Positions 58,590-64,000 of a stretch of 64,000 nt of DNA are shown one piece after another. A program made the translations under genes and the position numbers. The stretch lies in the NCBI GenBank assembly GCA_009599575.1, contig VWND01000034.1:124001-188000 (forward strand). Direction: 5' to 3'. How positions within the stretch are numbered: the first letter of the stretch is position 1; each line of letters opens with the position of its first letter. The notes below the pieces were generated by a model. It made no database searches. It had not been told where the DNA came from and saw nothing but the letters and a program-made list of their open reading frames with translations. The DNA is from Blumeriella jaapii. Lineage: Eukaryota; Ascomycota; Leotiomycetes; Helotiales; Drepanopezizaceae.

Positions 58590-60625
58590 TTTTTTTTTAA
58601 TCAACGGGCTCATCGATATTATATTGTTTTCTAAGCAAAGCGTTGCTAAACCTGGCAAATTTATTTTTAATCTTTTTTAAAACGGAACTATTATACGCAA
58701 TTTTTCCGAATTTAAGCAAGCATATAATACCGCTATTTTAAATTAATAAATAACTTTTATGAAAATATTTATAAAACAATTCGATATAATAATTAAAAAC
58801 GTTAACGAATTTTTATTCGACTACGAAAGTTTTATTAAAGCTGAATTCGTTCGCAAAAGTTGTAATTACGACAAATTTCTGTTGAATTACGATAACGCTT
58901 TAAAAGCTTTCGCCGAAGTAAAAAAAGCTCGAGATAATAAAAAAGAAATAATAAATCGGGTTTTGCGCTTTTTGCTAAATTAACGAAGAAAAAATATTTA
59001 AGAATACGTTTTTAGCAAAATCATCGGTATTATTTATTTCGGCATTTCGTTCGCTTTTTCGAAACTATTATTTTTATTAAAAAAAAAGTTTAAATATTAA
59101 ACGTTTATAATTTTAAAACGCAAGTTATAAAAGCTAATAATCTAAAGGCCCGCAGATTTATAAGTTTTTTTATAGCTATTTGCAAACTGGTCGACGACGC
59201 TATACAATCGCCAAAAAAAATACTAATCGGCTGCGAAATTCTAAATTTGACTTTTTTTTAAAGCAAAAAATTAAGCGTTGTTAAATACGATATTTTTATA
59301 CGGAAAAAAAAACGACGCTATTCCGATATTTCAAATTTACGACGACGAAAAAAACGAAAAAATTAATATTATTTTCGTTTAATTCGAAAAAACATACGCG
59401 GTTATAATTAATATTTCTAAAGCAACTAAAATAATTCGGCGATTTTTATTTTTAATTATCGAAAACGAATTCGAAAACGAAACCAAACGCGTAATAGCAG
59501 ACAATCGCTTGTTTAAATATAAAAAACCTATTGTATTTGTAAAAGCGATTCCGAAAAAAATAAAACCGAAAAACGTAAAAAAGCGCGCCGATATTTCCGA
59601 AACTTTTTTTGTTTGAAAAAGAAAATTATTCGCGTCGCTAGCAAAAAAAGCACCGCGAATAAAAACAGCCGGAAATCGACGCCGAATTATAGCTTTTAAA
59701 TTAATTAATAAAAAACGCGACGATTTTATAAAATCAAATTTAAAAAACTTCGGCATTTCGAAAAGAAAAAATTTAAACGATTTTGATTTTGATTTTTCGA
59801 AACTAAATACGCAAACGCTAAATACGTGTGCTACGTTTAAAAACGTCGTATTACTACCGCTAATACTTTAGATTTTAATAAAAGTATTTAAAATTTCGAT
59901 TATTATACGATTCGACCGAAAAAATCTAAAAAAAAATATCGAAATTATCGCGGAAGAAATTATATAAAAAGCATAAAATCAAATTATTTTATTTAAAACT
60001 TTCGCTTTCGACGACGCTACGATTCAGAAATTTTATTTCGATATTTTTACGCAAATATTAAATAAATCCGTTAGTTTTTTCCTTTTTGTTTTAAACGAAA
60101 ACTAAATTAAGCTTTTTTCGGAAAATTATAAATATAATACGCTAAAGCAAATAAAAAAAACTTTTAAAAACGGTAATCCGTTTTTACTCGAGCTTTTTTT
60201 CGTTAAAAAACTTCGATTTTTTAATTTCGTTTTACGAATAACGTTAACGCTAAAAAAAACGGAAAATTCTACTTTTTTTATATATATTATTACGCGGCGT
60301 ATTACGATTTAATTACAAAAAAAATCGACGTTGTCGGCTTTGCTAATCGATTTGCTATTATTAAAAATTCGGATTATAACGTATTCGAAATTAATTTTAA
60401 TAATTAATTTATATTCCGACGAAAAACTGCGAAAATTATTAAAACGCGTGTTAAAATTTACTTGGGCTACGCGAATTTCAAAGCAGATTTTAAAGCTTTT
60501 AGCGCGATTATAAAATTCGATTAAAACAAAAAAAATAAAAGCAACGAATATTTTTGAAAGTCGACTTTTCTGGCTTTTTAACCGAAAATATATTTAAAAA
60601 TTTATTTAAATTAAGCTGCGAATTC
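58590..60625 (+). pseudogene. gag-like gene downstream of D pol (D2)
   Basis: One plus frame (phase of 58759) stays readable for about 2 kb with a limited number of stops, most of them TAA/TAG/TGA in place of Gln or Trp codons. Segments include MKIFIKQFDIIIKNVNEFLF (58759-58983, with KAFAEVKKARDNKKE), EDYAVIINISKATK-like sequence at 59400, and LYSDEKLRKLLKRVLKFTWATRISKQILKLLARL within 60331-60513. It has no similarity to gag of A, B or C. Position after a putative LTR suggests the gag of a second D-type element in tandem. It is cut at about 60625 by a family A fragment. A minus-strand open frame at 59379-59756 is antisense. Confidence 0.55.
59627..59662. repeat. palindromic mini-repeat in D2 gag
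   Basis: TTATTCGCGTCGCTAGC...GCACCGCGAATAA, with arms TTATTCGCG/CGCGAATAA. Translated LFASLAKKAPRIKT. It is the least damaged copy of the left arm. Confidence 0.68.
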
Positions 60626-60951
60626 GTTAATTACGATTGCGAGTATTTTTTTATCGTATACGACGTAGTTTAGTTTTGCGAAAGCTATGGTTTTGCTAAA
60701 ATAGGCGACTGAAAGCCAATCGTTATTATAGAATTGCGAAAGCACAAAAGCTACTACGCCGTCGAAAGCGTTAATTTCTAATATGCAAAAAAGGTTTTGC
60801 CTGTAATATTATAGAACTAGTGCAATAATAAAAGCTAATATAAAAAGGTCGAAACTTTTTTGATATTCAAAAATGAAATTGTAAAAAACGTTAGCTTTTG
60901 TTAAATAGACCAAAAGCTTTGCAATTATACCGTAATTTCGAATAAAACGTC
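60626..60951 (-). mobile_element. A6: internal fragment of a family A element
   Basis: 326 bases of family A RNase H/RT linker in minus orientation (compare A1 19365-19690) with no LTR on its left; the left edge is a breakpoint in D2 gag near TTACGATTGCG. On the right, A7 begins at 60952 after AAAACGTC. The rest of A6 would lie beyond A7. Confidence 0.82.
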
Positions 60952-61215
60952 TGTGACGACTCACTCGTTTGCCCCTCGTGTCACCCCAGCAACTACGTAT
61001 AGTTGCAAGCTCCCTGGTCTTCTGGTGGGTTTTTCTATCAATTGTGGAAATTATTTTTATATATAAAGCTTTTTTCTTTTAGCAACTTTTGTTTTTTGCA
61101 ATTATTGATTTTAAATAAATATTTTTATTACAGAACCAAAGGCTCGTTTTATACCATATAAATACGGCGACCAGTTAACTAATCTTTTAGCCCTTCGATT
61201 AATTAAATCGTTATA
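60952..61215 (+). repeat. 5' LTR of A7
   Basis: 264 bp, from TGTGACGACTCACTCGTTTG to ATCGTTATA; first 85 bases unmutated. Confidence 0.93.
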
Positions 61216-61289
61216 TTATTAATAACTTTTTTTTATATTGGCGACGGCGTAAATTATTTTTCCTTTCGAATTTTTTACAGGTTATATTA

Positions 61290-62830
61290 AGGCGATCGAC
61301 CGGTCGTGAAAAAGCTTATTTCCGCATTTTGCGAAAAATGGCTTTTGTTTAACGATTTCTTTCTTAACAGAGCTTTTCAGCTTTTGCTATTATATCTCAA
61401 TCTTTCTTTTTTTAATCAGCGAAAAAGCAGCTTCTCTCAAAAGCTTTTTTTTCTGAAAAACAATTCTTTTTCCGAGGAAAGAAAAACAAAGGAAAAGGCA
61501 GAGCGCTAACTATTTCGCCTGCCATTTTTTTGCAGCTTAGCGCTGAAAGCGTTTAGTTGAAACTTTTGCAAAATCAATTAAAAAAAGCGCAAAAGCGTAA
61601 ACGACAACTTTTAGAAATTATACGATTGCGGCAGACTTTTTAATCAGAACGTTTAGTAGAATTTATCGAACGTGCTTTTGCTAGTCGCGAATCTGCTGCT
61701 TTTTTTTCTTTTCGCAACGTTTTTTTTTAATCAACAAACGCTGCAAATCAACTTTTACGCTTTTCGCGAATTTTTTTTAAATCTTTTTATAACGGCCAAA
61801 ACTTTAGCGCGCTTTTTAAACGCTATAGTTTTTATTTATCTGCTGATTTTCGATTAGCTCGCATAAAGCGCGTTTCGAACTTTAAGTTTAAGCTAGATAA
61901 TAATAAAAATTACAAAGCACGCTATTGAAAAATTAGAATTTTCGACAACTTCGAATTTTATTACAATTATTTCGCTGATAATCGATTTCGCAAAAATTAT
62001 ATATTCGATTAAATCGAAAGCGTGGCAAAAGAGTTTCTGACTCCGCGTATTTTGGACCGTTTCGATCTTATATTTCCCGAAGAATTAATAAAAAAGGTCG
62101 CCGATTTTTTGGCCGATTTTTCAAACGTTCAAAAGGCCGAAAACGAATTTAAAATGCTTGCAATAAATACGCACGACGACTTTTAACGTTTTTACTTGCG
62201 ATTTTCCATTTTCGCAGCGAACGCTTAAATACGAATTAACAAACAGCTTCGAAACGCTTTTCGCGATAAAATACTAAAGCGTTTACGAGAAAAGCTGCAT
62301 TTGAAATGGACGCGTATAACGACTTTTAAAAATTAGCTTATCGCCGTCCGTTAAAAAAAACAAAATCAGTTGGCTAAACGAATTTTATACGCGAGTCGCT
62401 TTTTAATCAAATCTATTATTTATTAAAATGATAGGTTTTTAACCAAAGCGTACTACGAGTCAAATCGTACGTATAAAAATCGTTTAAATATTTCACAGGC
62501 TTTTTTTTAGCTTTTTGTTTTTCTTTTTTTTTTACGCTAAAACGTCTTTTTTAGCGTTTTTCTTTTTCGATCGGACCAACGATAACGCTCGTTTTTTATT
62601 TTATATTAAAAGGTTCGAAGCTAATTTGCACGATCTTTTACGGGCCGACCTTCGGTTTTACTTAAAAACCCTTTTAGACTAATAGATGTAAACGAGGTCG
62701 AACCGGCCGAAGATTCGCCTTTTAATAATAATAGTAAAAACGAAAACCCTTTTCCAAACGACTTTTAAAACGCATACGAAGAAATTAAAAGCTTTTTCGT
62801 TAATCGAGGAAACGCTCAGGCCTAAGCAAA
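61290..62830 (+). pseudogene. family A gag (A7), clearest copy
   Basis: The frame through codon 61944 reads like a fungal gypsy gag: NFDNFEFYYNYFADDRFRKN, then TESVAKEFLTPRILDRFDLI. VADFLADFSNVQKAENEFKM, AINTHDDF, RNAFRDKILKRLREKLHLKW and ITTFKN follow (61941-62335). A basic/Asn-rich segment comes next, then an acidic stretch (DVNEVEPAEDSPFNNN) near 62690-62730 and AYEEIKSFFVNRGNAQA to about 62825. No intact zinc knuckle is visible. The protease just downstream is in a different frame; whether this reflects translational frameshifting or an indel cannot be told from one copy. Confidence 0.75.
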
Positions 62831-63424
62831 GCTTTTTTTTTGAGCGTATTGCGCGATATGCGTTATTTTAACGTTCGAAAGCTTTTTGGTAGCGATTTAT
62901 TAATAATTTTCGTTATATTTACCAAAAATAGCTTTTCGTACAAAATAAAAGCGCTCGCCGATTTTGAAACGAACGGTTATGCGTTGATCGATTCGGCGTT
63001 AATTAAATCTTTTTTTTTTTTTTTAAAACTTTTGATTTAATTTCTCCCGGCTTTTTTTTTTGTAAAAAAATATAATAAAGCTCGTGGCTATTTAATTATA
63101 TATTTTACGCTTTTTAATCTTATTATTAATAATCGAATATAATCGTTTATTTTTTTTTTGATTATTAATTTTGGAAATTATAGTGTAATTTTAGAAAAAG
63201 CTTGGTTGGCCGAATATTAAGTTTTATTAGACTGTAATAAACGCAAGTTTTATTGGCCGAAGTTTTATTTTTTTACAGTTTTTTACGTTCGTTGTATTAA
63301 AGTTTTTTATTTGCATTTCCGAAAGATTTAATCTCGCCATTAAAACGACGCTGTGAAACGTGATAAGAACTTTGATTAATTGTGGCAGATTTACGATGCT
63401 ATGCGAAGCGCGAAAAGGTCGAAT

Positions 63425-63460
63425 TTTATTCGCGGTGCTAATTTCGATGGCGACGCCAAT
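63425..63460. repeat. palindromic mini-repeat in A7 pol
   Basis: TTTATTCGCGGTGCTAATTTCG...CGACGCCAAT, reverse complement of the copies in A1, A3, A4 and A5 because A7 lies on the other strand. Read in pol frame as FIRGANFDGDANG, so family A carries it in the opposite coding orientation to D. Confidence 0.62.
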
Positions 63461-63516
63461 GGAATAATACAAGAAATCACACCATTATTTTCTTAGGCTG
63501 TCGATTTTTTTTTTAT

Positions 63517-63518
<2 letters not shown>

Positions 63519-63551
<33 letters not shown>
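63519..63551. repeat. T33 homopolymer in A7 pol
   Basis: Longest of the homologous runs found in the protease-RT spacer of family A copies. Confidence 0.8.
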
Positions 63552-64000
63552 CGTCAAAACAGCTTTTTCGTTTTACGAAAAACAGTTATATTAAAAACCG
63601 AAGGAAGGGTTTCGCCGCGATAGCCTTTTAGCTTAATATAATCGATAGTTTAAATAAGCCACTTTTTGAACTTTTTAAACGATCAGTTCGAAAACGAGTT
63701 TCTTAATTTACTATTTACTTAATTTTTATTTGCTAGATTATTACATACGTTTTTAAGCTGATTTTTAGAAAAGAAGCAGTTGAAGTGTTTTTAACGTTTT
63801 TGTACGAGATCGACAAAATATTAGACGACTTTACGTACAACATTTTTCTTAAGATTTAATTTCATAGTTTTTTCGAACGTTTCAGAATCAACGAAATATC
63901 GATTTCGACCTTTTTAATTAATTTAGCAGAGCTAATTTCGAATAAACCTTTTTTCGAATTTTTTTTTTCGAAGTACAAAGATTTCGAATACGTGTTTTTT

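Larger units (their letters stand above)
60952..64000 (+). mobile_element. A7: 5' half of a family A element, runs off the window
   Basis: Plus-strand element with 5' LTR 60952-61215, leader, gag, protease and the start of RT at the window end. It is inserted in A6; the left 5-bp flank is ACGTC (60947-60951). It gives the clearest readings of family A gag and protease. Confidence 0.92.
62840..64000 (+). pseudogene. family A protease and start of RT (A7)
   Basis: Protease: LRDMRYFNVRKLFGSDLLII, ALADFETNGYALID (62840-63040), where the Asp-Ser-Gly-Ala box became DFET through three C-to-T/G-to-A type changes. Then GNYSVILEKAWLAEY and LLDCNKRKFYWPK end the domain near 63265. The spacer contains the mini-palindrome (63425-63460) and a T33 run (63519-63551). 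RT N-terminal linker follows: AFQLNIIDS-like, KRSVRKRVS, FLYEIDKILDDFTYN and INEISIST, cut by the window end. Confidence 0.85.

Noticed and set aside
59379..59756. 125-residue minus-strand frame
   Set aside because: Antisense to the long D2 gag-like frame, which is readable for about 2 kb on the plus strand.
17110..61215. Recurring ~265-bp blocks considered as a CRISPR or satellite array
   Set aside because: They are paired LTRs with TG...CA-type ends and 5-bp target duplications, separated by 6-kb retroelement interiors.
1..64000. Mitochondrial or bacterial origin because of the high AT content
   Set aside because: No cox, nad, rRNA or tRNA genes and no bacterial gene organisation. CpG is plentiful, and the content is nuclear Ty3/gypsy retroelements with RIP-type decay.

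Overview
This window holds no host gene that I can recognise. It is a deep nest of dead Ty3/gypsy LTR retrotransposons in extremely AT-rich DNA. CpA and TpG are strongly depleted, TpA is abundant, and CpG is left in place. Former Gln and Trp codons are mostly stops. Catalytic motifs are changed almost only by C-to-T and G-to-A. This is the signature of repeat-induced point mutation (RIP), so the source is most likely a filamentous ascomycete (Pezizomycotina); the species cannot be told. I see no tRNA, rRNA, CRISPR array, bacterial gene or mitochondrial gene.

Four families are present; the letters are mine. Family A has LTRs of about 265-270 bp with TGTGACGA...CGTTACA ends and a chromodomain-type pol. 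Family B has LTRs of about 243-255 bp with TGTTACGA...CTGTAACA ends. Family C has 173-bp LTRs with TGTCAGGGG...CCCCTCACA ends. Family D is an older, distinct gypsy lineage whose pol is read through all later insertions.

Layout. 1-1349: a plus-strand family C fragment (C0) joined to the tail of an inverted C LTR. 1350-7169: 5'-truncated B1, with its 3' LTR. 7170-60625: D on the plus strand, cut into pieces at 7170-8568, 27343-27684, 33671-34508 and 56119-58040; a possible D LTR (58051-58589) and a second D-type gag (58590-60625) follow. Inserted in D are C1 (8569-27337), C2 (27685-33670) and the A2 complex (34509-56113). C1 contains B2 (12367-25151), which contains A1 (17110-23531). A2 contains A3, which contains A4, which contains A5 (40020-46421). 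60626-60951 is an A fragment, followed by A7 (60952 to the window end).

Seven insertions in the window show matching or near-matching 5-bp target-site duplications at both ends: A1 GCATA, B2 AGCAG, C1 AATTT, C2 AAACG, A2 AAAGC, A4 GTTTA/GTTTG, A5 GCTAT. These give a relative order: D is oldest. C1, C2 and A2 entered D; B2 followed into C1 and A1 into B2; A3, A4 and A5 followed in turn into A2. Two junctions (about 1294 and 55917) are not insertions but deletion or inversion scars.

The most unusual signal is a roughly 36-bp imperfect palindrome with ATTCGCG/CGCGAAT arms. It occurs at five non-homologous places, in D and in family A, each time in a spacer of a gag or pol reading frame. It may be a coding-compatible palindromic mini-element.
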